Notes under the pieces: model-generated
Databases searched by the model: none
The model's input: only the letters and a program-made list of their open reading frames with translations
What the model was told of the DNA's origin: nothing
Made by a program: the position numbers and the translations under genes
Shown here: one piece after another, positions 11,901-23,443 of the stretch
Position numbering within the stretch: the stretch's first letter is position 1
Layout: each line of letters opens with the position of its first letter
NCBI GenBank assembly: GCA_016647705.1
Contig: CM028330.1
Location: forward strand, 34,423,534-34,487,533
Length of the DNA: 64,000 nucleotides
Direction: 5' to 3'
DNA from: Eucommia ulmoides
Taxonomy: Eukaryota > Streptophyta > Magnoliopsida > Garryales > Eucommiaceae

Positions 11901-14900
11901 TGGTTATTAGTTTGCCTATATTAATAAAGTAAATATGTGTTAATGTGGATACATACCTGTGAAAATCAGACGAATAACTAACATATTGAAGATCAAGAGG
12001 AACTCATCATTAGTAACCATGACCTAGACCTCGTAAGTAGTTACCCCATCTAATTTGGTGGGGCTAATTTGACCGGCAGCATTATTCCGTTGAGTAGGGA
12101 GAGGAAAAGTAGCAATGGAAATGTAGACTCAAAAAGAGAGATTTTGAAATAGTGTAAGAAGGAAAAGGTGGCGTTTGGTTAGTATTCCCACTTTTCTGAA
12201 CCCAACTGGAATGGGTTGGGTTGAGAATTTTGAGAAAAGAATTGCATTTGGTAACGATAATTTTTGTTTTGTGCTGAGAACAGAATCGTGTTTGGTAACG
12301 ATTTTATCCTAAAACTAATTTTTTTTTTTATTTTTTTTTTTTTGTGTTTGGCTGCGGCCAGATGGCGGCGGTGGTGTTAGACAGTGGCCGGACGCCGGCA
12401 ACGGCAGTGGTGTCAGATGGTGGCCGGACGGCCGGACGCCCGTGATGGCGGTGGTGGCCGGACGGTGACTGGTGACGGCGGACGGACGGCGACGCACGGT
12501 GGCCAGCGGCAGCGGACGGACGGCAATGGTCGCCGGAAGTGGCCGGCGACGGTCGCCGGACGGCGGCAGCAGACGGCGGTGGACAGTGATCAGCGGCGGG
12601 TGGTCGTCGGACTGTGACCGGAGTTGAGAACTTTGGGTTGAGTTTTTTGGAGCACAAAAAAAAACAAGTTTTTTATGTTTCTCATTTCCTAATATTTTAA
12701 GAATCAATTCCTATTTTTTTGATTGGATTGGGTTAAGTTTTGTATTTGCCAAACGCGTTCCCAAAAATCGAATTCAGAATTTTTGAGTTGAGTTGGGTTG
12801 GGTTGGGAACACTAAGGTGGCATTTGGTTAGTGTTCCCACTTTTCTGAACCCAACTGGAATGGGTTGGGTTGAGTTGAATTAGGTTGGTTGAGAATTTTG
12901 GGAACAGAATTATGTTTGGTAACGACAATTTTTGTTTTGTGCTGAGAACGGAATGTGTTTGTTAACGATTTTATCCTACTAATTTATTTTTTATGAATTT
13001 TTTTTTTTGTGTTCAGCAGCAGCCGGACGGCGGCGGCTGCGACGGCGAAGGTGGCCGGCGACGGTCACCGGAGCTAGATGTCGGCGGCGCGGACGGTCGC
13101 CGGAGGTGGCCGGCATCAGCGGAAGGTCGCCGGAGGTGGCCGGCATCAGCGGAAGGTCGCCGGAGGTGGCCGGAGACGGCAGTCGGTCACCGGACGGTCG
13201 ACGGTGGCGGCGGCGGGATGGCCGGCGATGGTCGCCGGAGGTGGACGCCGGCGCTCGCGGACGGTTGCCGGAGGTGGCCGGCCTCAGCGGAAGGTCACCG
13301 GAGGTGGCCGGAGACGGCGGACGATGGTCGCCGGACGGTGGCCGGCAGCGAGTGGTGGTGGTCGGCCAGCAGATGAAGACGGAAGTTGAGAACTTTAGGT
13401 TGAATTTTTTGAGCACAAAAAGAAACAATTTTTTTTTGTTTCTGGTTTTTTTAGGATTTTGAGAATCAATTCTTATTTTTTTAGTTGGGTTGGGTTGAGT
13501 TTTGTGTTTGCCAAACGCGTTCCCAAAAATCAAACCCAAAATTGTTGGGTTGGGTTTGATTGGGAACACTAACCAAACGGGGCGTAAGGGTCTGCAAACT
13601 GGTGGCTACACCTTGCTCATAATGATCATTAAGAACATGCTCTTAGTTGAAAATCTATTGGCCAACTGTGTTGACTCAACACTATTCAGTTATGTTTCCT
13701 TTGGTGGCTAATGTATTCCCTAGAGCCAATCTTTTATTCTTATATTCTGGCAATGACGTGATCTGTTTGACATATTAATTTCCTGATGTATACATATTGT
13801 GGTAAAAAGTCGCCGTAGTTTCCATCTGCTATATTCATTTTCATATTTCCACAATCCCTTATGGCATGTACCATAGCTCAGACACGGATACGTAATTGGT
13901 AATATTTTTCCGGCAACTACAGTCGTAATGACAAAATCATAAAAGCTATATGTTATTTTCTCTTTGTTTTAGTGTAAATGATATATTTCATTGCTTGTAA
14001 TCAATCTTTCTACTTGAATGATTCTAATTGTTTACTTTTGATATCCTATGTTGTTGGACAACATTGTATCTTTGTACTTACAATTTTTTGGTCACAGGTT
14101 TTAGAAGCAATTACTACCAAGAATTGCCGAGAGAAAATTCATTTGGAATCATTGGAGACCCTCGGGGACTCGTTTCTCAAATACGCTACTAGTCAACAAT
14201 TATTTAAAACCTACCAAGATTTTCATGAGGGTCTTCTTACAGCTAAGAGAGAAAAAATCATTTCCAATGTTGCACTAAGCAAACTAGGATGTGACCGCAA
14301 ACTTCCAGTATATACTCTTTTAATCTTTTTATATTTCATTTTGCCAATTGTTGTAGTTCTACAGATTTGCAGATGGTTAACGTCAAGGAAATAAATCCAT
14401 CTCGAGAAATCAAATTTAATGGTAGTCTGTAAGAGTGATTAGTGCTGGAGAGGAGTTTAAATTGTTGGTTTCTTAATGAGGCACTCAATTTATTTTGTTG
14501 AATCCCACATCTCTCGGGTTACCTTCTAATATGGTATTAGAGTCAGGTCTTTTGTCAAATGTTGTGCCCCAGCTGGCGGTGGTTTGGCAAAGTTCACCTT
14601 GCGCGTGACGTGTTAAATCCCACATCTCGTGTTACCTCCTAACATGGTATCAGAGTTTAAGTTTGGGAAGTTTTTGTTTGTCCCTGATTGTTTGAATGCT
14701 CGTCTTTTCTCTTATATTTTTTTGAATGCATCACGGTGCAAGGTAGGGTTGCACTTGACAGCAAGTGTTAGAATTACACATCAAATTTCTGAGGCTTTCC
14801 AAAATAGTCCATATATGAAAGGAGTTGACTCCACTTGGTCCCATATGATTTTAAGTGGGAACCTCCTAACATATTTGTTTTGCACTTCTAGTTGCATTAG

Positions 14901-17884
14901 TTTTGCCCCCGTAAAGCGCTGCTTTTGCATGCTGTGACAACCATCATAGCCATCATCACACAATGATGTTCTGGCTATGATTTGTAGGTTGTGAATGTGT
15001 TATAGTTGGCTATAAGTTTGTATCCAAATCTTAGTTTATCAATTTGATCTGGTTTGCAGGGGTTTATTCGTAATGAACCTTTTGATCCTCAAACATGGAT
15101 AGTTCCTGGGGATTATTCTGAAAATTATGAGTTGGATGAAGAGTCGCTTTCTGCTACGAGAAGTGTCTTTAGCAGAGGGAAAAGGGAGCTAAAATATAAG
15201 AGTGTTGCTGATGTCGTCGAGGCACTTATTGGTGCATTCCTTAGCACAGGCGGTGAAGTAGCCGTTTTATCATTTATGGAATGGCTTGGTGTAAAGGTGG
15301 ATTTCGTCAATATAAAGTATGAGCCATGCTTCCCAGTACAACCACAGATGCTTATTAATGTTAAAGATTTAGAATCTTTACTGAATTACTCCTTCCTGGA
15401 TGCTTCCTTACTCGTTGAGGCGCTAACTCATGGGTCGTACATGCTACCTGAGATTCCAAGATGCTATGAGGTAATGTTTCTCTGTTTTTAATTTCACCAC
15501 TAATTGATTTTTCTTGCTTTGTTGTGCATTTTTAAGAACTAGAACTTCCTGCTTATCTTTCTTTTCTATTCCGCTCATCATATGGCTTCATTTATTTTAC
15601 TTTTGAGTAGCTCTTCTGTATTCATTTATTATCTGTCTGAAATACTAAACCACATAGACTCCCGGTAATACAAGATGGGAGTGCTGGGAAATGATGATGC
15701 AACATTAATTAGCCAAGACGGCCTTTGTATTGGGGAGGAAATAATGTAAAGTGGACATTGATCTCAATTTAATACAATATAAAAAAATGAAGTTATCATT
15801 TTTCTGTCTCTCTTCCTCTCTTTTCTTATTCCTCTCTTCCTCTCTTTTCTTATTCCCTGCAATCTTTCCACCCAACCGCTCTGGCATGTCTACCCATTTG
15901 TCTTCTATACATTTCTCTACTCTATAGTCTGTGTACATTTTATATCTGAAAAGTGTTTTTTTGCAGCGGTTAGAATTTCTTGGAGATTCAGTTTTGGACT
16001 ATCTCATCACTGAGTTCCTCTATTACAAGTATCCTGGATTGTCACCAGAACAGTTAACTGATTTAAGGTCGGCTTCTGTCAACAATGAGTGTTACGCCTA
16101 TGCTGCCTTTAAGGCTGGATTACACAGACATATACTCCATTCGTCACAAGAGCTTCACAGGTTTATAGTCAAGACGATGGAGAACTCTACACAATTATTA
16201 TGTGTATCTACTTTTGGATGGGAATCTGAAACAACATTTCCTAAGGTTGGTCTCCAGTATTTGCCTTATATATCTGCTTGTTGCGGAACTTTTGATATTG
16301 CATTTCTTTTTGGGGTGGAGGGGGAGAGAGCGCGGAAATATTTTGCTAACATATGATGGCTAAAATTATTAGTTTAAGAACAATTAAAATGATAGATTTG
16401 GAGCTTACCTTTAATAAACACTACGAGTTTGTGGACAATGGGTTGGAATCTGTAAATTATTCTCTCTTATTATGAAATTATTTTAAGAAAAAGTTTAACT
16501 CAAAGAATGTCTAGCTTCTAAAAGTATATCTAATATGTGATATAGTTGAAGATTAGCCTGTGATTTCAATGATTGATATTAAATTAATGCTTTTTATCTA
16601 ATGTTTATTATATTCATGTGGTTGATGTCACTTGTCAAATTTAATACATTTTTTACATTCCGAGTATCCTAAATCTATGCTGCTGTTGCTTTTCATAATT
16701 ATTTGATTTATACTTTCTCTCAATGTGCAAGCGTTATAATGATGATGCTTGCAGTACTAATAATGGATAACTTGATTATGCTATGTAGTGGTTTGCTTTT
16801 CAAGTTTTTCAACCAGGTGGCATCTTGGGTCCACATACACCTTGGAGGCCCGATTGCCCTTTCTATCCCCATCTTTGCCTAAATTCTCTTACCAATTTGA
16901 CTTGGAAGCTGAAACTTCTAATTTATTCAAATTTAAACTAAATTTAATTTTGAAGATAAACATCAAGTACTAATGATCTTCAAGTGAAAAGATAACTCAA
17001 GATCGCACGTGTCTTGAATTCCTGTACTCTTTGGACAATCCTAGATACGTGTTTGTTACTTTGCAAAGGATCTTGCTTGATTGTGAAGTATATTCGCGTA
17101 TTGTGGCCACATTGGAGGATTAGACTTCATCCTTTATCAATACAATGATTGTTACTGGTATTATCATCAAAACACTTAATCATGTTTATTGATACAAGTG
17201 AGATTGTTAATATAAGTATGTAAGCTATCCTATCTAGTAGTATCCTTACCCGGACCTTTGGATTTGTAGTGGCAGTCTCCTATCATGTTAGAATCTCATT
17301 TCCACTGCAATCCTGTCATAACCAAATCCCAAATCAACCTTTTTTTTTTTCTTCAGTATTTTGGCCAAAAGAATCATTTTATATGGAAGCACATGGAATA
17401 AGACTTCTTAAAAATCAACTTGGATTGTCAAAGATATTATTTCAAACTGAAACTCATTTCGCTAATCAAATACATATAATTGTATGTGATGCAGGCACTT
17501 GGAGATGTTATTGAATCGTTAGCTGGTGCAATTTTTGTTGATTCAGGATACAATAAGGAGGTTGTATTTCAGAGCATAAGGCCTCTTCTAGAGCCCTTGG
17601 TAACGCCCGAGACATTGAGGATCCATCCGGTGAAAGAGCTAACTGAATTTTGCCAGAAGGAACATTATAAGTTGAAAAAGGATGTTTTATCTTGTGAAAA
17701 TGGTGTGGCATCCATTAAAATAGAGGTTGAAGCCAATGGGGCAGTGCACACGGAGTCACGCACCGCAGAAAATAAAAAGAAAGCCAAGATGCTGGCTTGC
17801 AAAGCTGTTCTTCATTCTCTGAAGGCAAGTGTGCGAAATTATGAAGGGGCAGATGCCAACCATGCTGAAAATGGGAATGGATGA
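8998..17884 (+). CDS. DCL2: Dicer-like 2 (DCL2), C-terminal half, nine exons; helicase half absent
   Basis: DCL2-type Dicers cut long dsRNA into ~22 nt siRNAs in antiviral and transitive silencing. Exons: 9006-9178, 10128-10399, 10515-10954, 11086-11189, 11411-11610, 14098-14307, 15060-15470, 15967-16245, 17495-17884. All introns are GT-AG and the phases fit, giving 826 residues without a stop. Residues ~1-58: DUF283 dimerisation domain (EACKQLHQVGALTD). ~150-330: PAZ region. RNase IIIa: ESLETLGDSF (E417, D421) and ADVVEALIG (D518, E521). RNase IIIb: RLEFLGDSV (E607, D611) and LGDVIES (D701, E704). ~741-805: dsRNA-binding domain. All eight acidic catalytic positions are present. Plant DCL2 is normally ~1,390 residues; the DExD and helicase-C half (~570) is not in the window. 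The first exon starts in mid-codon, so an upstream exon is expected. ATG 8998 is in frame through the acceptor and would give an 828-residue product. DCL2 fits better than DCL1, 3 or 4 (PPELCQIIMSPIS, PTIKVLEAITTK). The gene may be intact with a giant intron, truncated, or a pseudogene. Confidence 0.9.
9179..10127 (+). other. DCL2 intron 1 (of the visible part)
   Basis: GT at 9179 and AG at 10126-10127; phase 1, completing a Glu codon. 949 bp, very AT-rich, with poly-A/T runs and no recognisable element. Confidence 0.88.
12167..12815. mobile_element. GC-cored Tourist-like MITE copy, left member of a tandem pair
   Basis: It starts GGTGGCGTTTGGTTAG and carries AT-rich arms with the family words TTTTCTGAACCCAAC and CAAACGCGTTCCCA. 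The core at 12350-12620 is strongly GC-rich (repeated GCCGG and GACGG). Its right terminus is missing the final CCAAACGCCACC-type bases and runs straight into the next copy at 12816. I see no clear TTA on its left. It is probably the older copy, damaged when its neighbour arose. There is no transposase; the long open frames in the core come from GC-rich repetition. Confidence 0.8.
12816..13584. mobile_element. GC-cored Tourist-like MITE copy, right member, TSD TAA
   Basis: 769 bp, from GGTGGCATTTGGTTAG to the inverted CTAACCAAACGGGGCG. It is flanked by TAA at 12813-12815 and 13585-13587, which is a TTA/TAA-type PIF-Harbinger target. The core at 13010-13375 is GC-rich. Within it a ~30 bp unit containing GGTGGCCGGCATCAGCGG is repeated in tandem near 13098-13160, and a variant recurs near 13270. 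Confidence 0.85.
14496..14657 (+). mobile_element. TRIM/copia-like LTR-end and primer-site debris in DCL2 intron 6
   Basis: Two similar blocks lie ~115 bp apart. Each starts TGTTGAATCCCACATC or TGTTAAATCCCACATC, continues with a GTTACCT(C/T)CTAA(C/T)A motif, and is followed by TGGTAT(T/C)AGAG. The last word is the initiator-Met primer site found just after the 5' LTR of many plant copia and TRIM elements. This looks like a small terminal-repeat element or two LTR ends. No coding is present. Confidence 0.55.
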
Positions 17885-18790
17885 ATTGCCTGATTTTGCA
17901 TATGCACATACACTTCATTTTCTGCCTGAATCTGCATTGTCATGGAAACTGCATTTTGGGACATCGGTTCTGGTTTATGCAGTTTTGTTCTGCCATGTCT
18001 TATTGGAAGTTCGGAGTAGGTTGTGGGATAGACGACATTGTGAATGGTATTTTATTACTAGGTTTATGCCACGCAATATACAGACTTTATGAATATTTAA
18101 TTTGAACTATTTAAATCATCTTCATATTTATAATTGAATATTTATGCAGAAATTTTTGTAATTTAATTTTCACCCCACCCCACCCCCCCCCCCACCCCCC
18201 CTCTACCTTTCATAACTAGAAAGTTGTAGATTTTTTTATTTATTTTTTTGTAAATTTCGATTGGAAGTGAGATAAAATATTTTTTTTAAAGTTTCTATAG
18301 ATTTATATAATTTTAGCATAAATTTTATTTGTATAATTTTTGTTATTTTGATTTCGTTGACCACTCTCTCTCCTTCTATGTTTCAGCTCTAGAAAATTTC
18401 AGTATTATTATCATATTTCTTACAAATTAAAAATTTGCTTTTATCTGGTGCTACACTAGAAGTGGTGGTCAACAATGGTAATTGTTTGTTGTGGTAGTTG
18501 TCAGTGATTGTATTGGAGGTGAATATTCTTGGTGGTGATAAATGTTTATTGTGTTAGTGAATGCTTGTTGTTGCAGCGGTGAATGTAGGCAGTGGTCACA
18601 ATGGTGATGATTTTTGTTGTGGTGTTTGGTGATGGTGGTGAATGTTTCTTATGTTGGTTGACAGTAATTGTGATGGTGGCAAATATTTGTTGTGACAAGA
18701 GTTAATCGAGGATGATTTTATCAAAAATAGTCTTTTATTTATTAGGAGAATGGTTTAAGTGTTCTTTGAAAAATCCTCTTAGTTTATCTA
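17885..18790 (+). other. DCL2 3' flank with a GGT-rich degenerate repeat
   Basis: The DCL2 stop is at 17882-17884. The next ~900 bp contain no gene. A C-rich run lies at 18174-18202. From about 18460 to 18700, imperfect repeats of GTGGTG / GGTGAATGTT / TTGTTGTGG words give a strand-biased TG-rich block. I could not fix a polyadenylation signal. Confidence 0.6.
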
Positions 18791-20340
18791 ATTTTAGGTC
18801 CTCTATTTCGAGTAATTTAAGCGGAAAAGAAAGGTGTAGCTGAGGAGGGTCGGAAAAACTTACCTTGGCTTGGAAGGTTTCTTCTTTGCTTTATTCTATT
18901 TCTTATTCTTCTCTCTCTCCCTCTCTGGGTTTTTTTTTTTACTCTTTATTTCTTTTTCTTTTTACTTGATAATTTTTTAGAGAGATAAAAGAGGGAGGAG
19001 GGGGGGAGGGTAAGGAAACCCTTAGGCCGAGATGGTGGCATGGAAAGACTTGGAGAGGTGTGTGTGAAAATTGGGGAGGACGAGACTACCCTTTATAGGC
19101 AATCCCTAATCCGTGCATCCAGGGATGTGCATACATCCCTGGATGCGTAGAGAGACCTGTTGGGTTATCAGCCGACCTAGAGACAGACAACCCCAGCTAT
19201 TACTTCATTTCTACATTTTAGACCCCCTATTTTGGGCATTTCGTGAAATGTCATGTTTTTTCACTCCAACAAGCAACATCCTATTAAATAAATGGCTAAT
19301 AATCTCCCCAAAACCTCCTTATTCCACTCCCAAGGGGAATCCAATACTTCGTCCTATTCCAAGAGGGTGGTGGAAGAAGTAATTTTGGTGCTAGGGGAAC
19401 TTTTATTTAATTTTGATGTATTTTTTATTTTTTTTTATAAATTGATTAGAAAAATATGAAATGAAAATATTCAATATTTGCTTAGAATATCCAATTTGTG
19501 AAGAATACATGAAATTGTTTGCCAATTTGACAAATTTTGAAAAAATAATAAAGTTTCGTGGTAAAAATATGAAATGTTGCGCAAACTACACGATTTCTTA
19601 AAATTTTCCCTTGGGGAATAATATAATCGGTTAGAAAGTGATGAAATTTTGATAACCACTTCCAATTTGATCAATTTAGTCCAAAAATATTTTTTTGAAC
19701 TTTCAATTTTGACCCCAAATTTTTCCTTGAAACTTCCAGAACACAATTGGAGCTCCAATTTGATTTTTAATGTAGTGAAATGCATTTAAAAATGTTTCTT
19801 AAATTTTGAAATCGAAATTTGTCCATCTAAATGTTTATCTAAAGTGTCTTAAAATTTCAATTTAGACCCGAAATTTTTTTAGTGGTGCCAATTTGTGACT
19901 TTAAAACTTCAACCTTTTTACTTGATTGAACCTTTGAGGCCCTAATTTAACCTTTGATTTCAAAATTCATTTTTATTTATTATTTTTTGTTTATTTTTCC
20001 TTTGATTTTCTTATTTTATGCCTTGTGGTTGGTGGGACAAAGTGTGGTGTCTAAGGCTGTTCCTTTTTGTCATGTGAGTTTACTCATAATGGAAAATATA
20101 GGAGACACACATGATCCTATTCTGCTCAAGAAAAAACGCAATACAATAATGATATAGAAATATGACCGAACCCGAGTGGGTTGCCTACATATCCTTGTGG
20201 ATGCGTGGCTCAAGCTGGCGTTCATTGCTTGAGATGAATAAAGAAAATAAAAATGGTGTTTCCAGGGCACCTGGACCCTGAAACATTGGACACTCCACTA
20301 TTGGATAGCAGGGAAAGTAAAAAGTGTAATTTAAGGAAAA
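18790..20340 (-). repeat. Unclassified dispersed repeat, copy 1
   Basis: This region shares blocks with 54580-56940: an AACTTACCTTG block near 18858, a short TATA-containing segment (CTTTATAGG near 19091), and a CCCAAG(G)GGAATCCAATACTTCGTC-type block near 19328-19352, followed by a TTTTGGTGCTAGGGG-type stretch. The TATA and leader-like features suggest an LTR or LARD read on the minus strand. A perfect 14 bp inverted repeat lies at 19115-19146. There is no coding potential. Confidence 0.55.
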
Positions 20341-20379
20341 GTCTCACTGACTTCCCTCAGTATAATCTGCCTAACGCGC

Positions 20380-23300
20380 CCTCTTTTTTTGAACGGAAAA
20401 AAATATTAAATAATAAATAAGCTTAAGGAGATGGGATTTTTAAAGCACCGATTTTCAAAAAATATTTAGGCCATTTTTTAAAAAAAATAAGAAGTCGCCA
20501 CCTAACATTGGATTTAAATGGTGTGCTAGGTCACCGAATTTTAGAAAATAAATTTAAAAGGCCTAAGTAAACATTGACTCCAAAACATAGTGAAACCAAA
20601 TATTCATTTAAAAGCTCAAGGGTCGGTTACGCTCGGGGAAGGGGTTAGGCACCCCAAGATGCTCGTCCGAAAATGGCACCTTATGTCCAATTAATTTAAG
20701 TCCGAACGTTTTATTTTATTTTAAAATCTTTTCCTTCTTATAAATTTTTTTTGATATTTTTTAAAAATAAGGTGGGACAATTTTTTGTATTTTTTGATAA
20801 TGTTCCCCTGTATAACCTTTTATCGAATATTAAGAATTCGACAAGGATGGTCCATGTGAAGGTTCATGTATGTTTCCAAAAGATTTCTTTAATTTAAATA
20901 GACAAACTAAAATAGATGAATAAGATTGAAAATATGAATACAAAAACTAACATCTACATGAATCTTACTTTTTTATGCAAAAGTCACCTAAAAATTAAAG
21001 GATTTAGTTTACCTATGCCAATGCAAAATGATATGATTACGGGAATTAAACAGAAAAACTACGTAAATTAACGTGATTATGCGTGGCAATGATTTAATTA
21101 TTTAATAAAAAAAATACAAGCAGTATACGAGTCGTGACTAAATGCGAAAAAATAGTATGAATTATAAAACAAAATAAAAAACCTATATGCATGAAATATG
21201 AAGAAGAAAAAAAGTGTAAGAGCTGAAAGTGTCCTAAACATGCTGTTTAAATGATACAAGAAAAAAATATGCTAGATAGATGCAAGTAGTGTCTATTTTA
21301 AGTTTGCCTAATTAATTTATAAATATCCCGATTTGAAATTCTCTCAAATTCTATTAATATGAGAATCGAAGGAGGTTCGCGGTAACAATTTTTTTGTCGA
21401 AATTAATTTTTGCAAGACTTAGGTGGGATCTAACAAAATAACTTATTGAGGAAAAGTGATTTACTAAACCGATTATTTTTTAAAAAATTTATTTTATTTG
21501 GAAAATCAAATCGTCGGTATAGAAATTTTTTCTTCAATTTGTCGAATAGTTGAAAATCACCTAAAGATTTGCAAGAATTAATTATTACAAAACAATTTTA
21601 TTTTATTTTTTAAACAGTAAACGAAAAATGTCTAAGAAAAAAAAAAGTCACACACTGTCTCTTGATTTTTAATCTATTTTCATCTCAAAAAAAATAAAAA
21701 AATAAAAACACTTGTTATGTTCACCAGTTTTTCAAAATAACTCTGGATAACAAAAGTGAACAAACAAAGGCTTACTTTTGGCCAATAAAAAAATGAAATC
21801 AGAATTAAAAATCAAAACGAAATAGTGAAAGTAAGGTTATATATAGAATCCAATTTATTCATCTTCCAAATAAGACAGTGTTAGACTCGTTCTTTTTTTA
21901 TTTTTTCGTTTTTTTTTGCTTTTTTTTTATTTTTTTATGAATCATAACAACTTAATAAAGATGAAATAAAAAACAGAAAATAAAATGAAAATATCACCGT
22001 CTAAACGTTCAAAAGTTCGAATTGAGAATGAGGAACTTCATCCTGGCGTTTTCATCGAATCATTTGATGATTATCACATAGTTAAGCTTGTTGAAATTTA
22101 AATTGCGATAAGAAAATAATGAAGAGAATCAGAAAACGTACCTGCTCTGGCCAAGATTCCCAATACTTGGATTTCTCCCTCTTGCAGACGGCTTCCCGAA
22201 AGGGTTTTCTATAAGAATCACTCTTTAAGGGGGGGTTTTCTCTCAATTTCTGAATCCATAAATTAGGAGGATGATGGTCCTATTTATAGGAAAGATGGGG
22301 CATGGAAATCACTTAGGAAACCCTAAAAATTAGGTCTGACCGTCTAAACCCAATCCAAGTTGGATTGAGAAAGGGTAAAATTGGAAGAAAATGGCAAAAA
22401 ATAACTTTAAGGTTGCGGATGTCATGCAAGGGTGGCTCCCACTCTCTCTCTCTCTCTCTTTCTACTCTCATTTTAATATCTCTCTCCCTCTCCCCCTTCC
22501 CACGACTTGGACCTAAAAAAGGTGACCCACTCATTTTCTCAATTTTCCTTTTATTTCAATTCTTCCCCTCATTTTTTCTTCTTTCAATTTCAACCCACTT
22601 TTTTTATTTCAATTTTCTTCCTTTTTTTTTTAATCTATTTTTTGTATTTTCTGGAATAAAATAAAATAAAAACAAAGTTAAATAAAACAAAGTTAACTAT
22701 AAAATAAAGTATAAATTTTTTGCGGGGGCGGTCAAAATGTCATGTCTACGTTGCCCCTGTTCGTGGTTGGAAAAGGGAGATAGAGAATTTTTCTAATAAC
22801 ATAAAATGTGCCCTAGCCCTGGGCTGGGACAAAGTTTTGTAGCAAATTTGATATTCGTTTTTTCAAAAAAAAAAAGAAAAAATAAAATAAAATCAAACCA
22901 TGTGAAGGTTGCCTACATATCCCTTACCATGGGTTAGAAATCAGGTCGAGACATAGTTCATGTAAGCGTTCGTCACCTGGGACAAAGGAAGGAAAAAAAA
23001 TACTAAATTCTTGATATTTTCATAAAAAACTGTAAACTGTGCCCCAGCCCATGGTTGAGGTACTTACAGTCGGATGACCATACCTCAATAGATTGCATAC
23101 GTACTTTGGCATGTCACCAAAGATCAAGTTAGATGTAGTTTAGACGATGGATCCTGCTTCTTAAATAACAAGGAAACAAATTCGTCAAAATACCATTCCT
23201 AGAGGAAATACATCTCAGTGTATGGGTGGGTGATAATGTCAGAAGTTGACATCTCTTTTGTGTTAACTGGACCCTCTTAGGTTTTCTACATATCTTGGTT

Positions 23301-23440
23301 GTGCCGAGAATCAGGTCAAATGTAGTTTTTGAGGGTCCTAGCTTTTGAGTTCATGAGATTGAATATGTCCAGCTTTTTTAGGTCAGAATAGTGGTTGAGT
23401 GTGTCCAGCCTTTGAGGTCAGTATAGTGATTAAAGTGAGC
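20380..23440 (-). repeat. Unclassified dispersed repeat, copy 2
   Basis: Diagnostic blocks are AAGTCGCCACCTAACATTGG (20492), GTGTGCTAGGTCACCGA (20522), GGTTACGCTCGGGGAAGGGG (20625) and AGGCACCCCAAGATGCTCGT. All recur, diverged, at 54830-55010, and the first two recur inverted at 63640-63700. A promoter-like CCTATTTATAGG lies near 22279. From about 22900 to 23440, short degenerate repeats share GTTGCCTACATATCC and a following AATCAGGTC(A/G)A word (also near 20180). It is AT-rich and non-coding. It may be an LTR or LARD of a Tat-like lineage; this is not established. Confidence 0.6.
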
Positions 23441-23443
23441 CTT

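Larger units (their letters stand above)
11611..14097 (+). other. DCL2 intron 5, enlarged by MITEs
   Basis: GT at 11611 and AG at 14096-14097; phase 0. This is the longest intron of the visible gene (2,487 bp). About 1.4 kb of it is two GC-cored MITE copies (12167-13584), so the intron without them would be near 1.1 kb. The flanking exons join cleanly within RNase IIIa (..PTIK / VLEAITT..), so the insertions need not disturb the product if the intron is spliced. Confidence 0.88.

Noticed and set aside
12315..12707. Long Pro/Arg-rich or Gly/Arg-rich open frames in the GC-rich cores (also 12991-13569 and 61578-62107)
   Set aside because: They occur in most frames on both strands because GC-rich repeats lack stop codons. 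They lie inside MITE cores and match no protein family.
18174..18202. Short C/A-rich direct repeats downstream of DCL2, considered as a CRISPR-like or satellite array
   Set aside because: Only a single low-complexity run with no regular spacers. CRISPR arrays are not expected in plant nuclear DNA.
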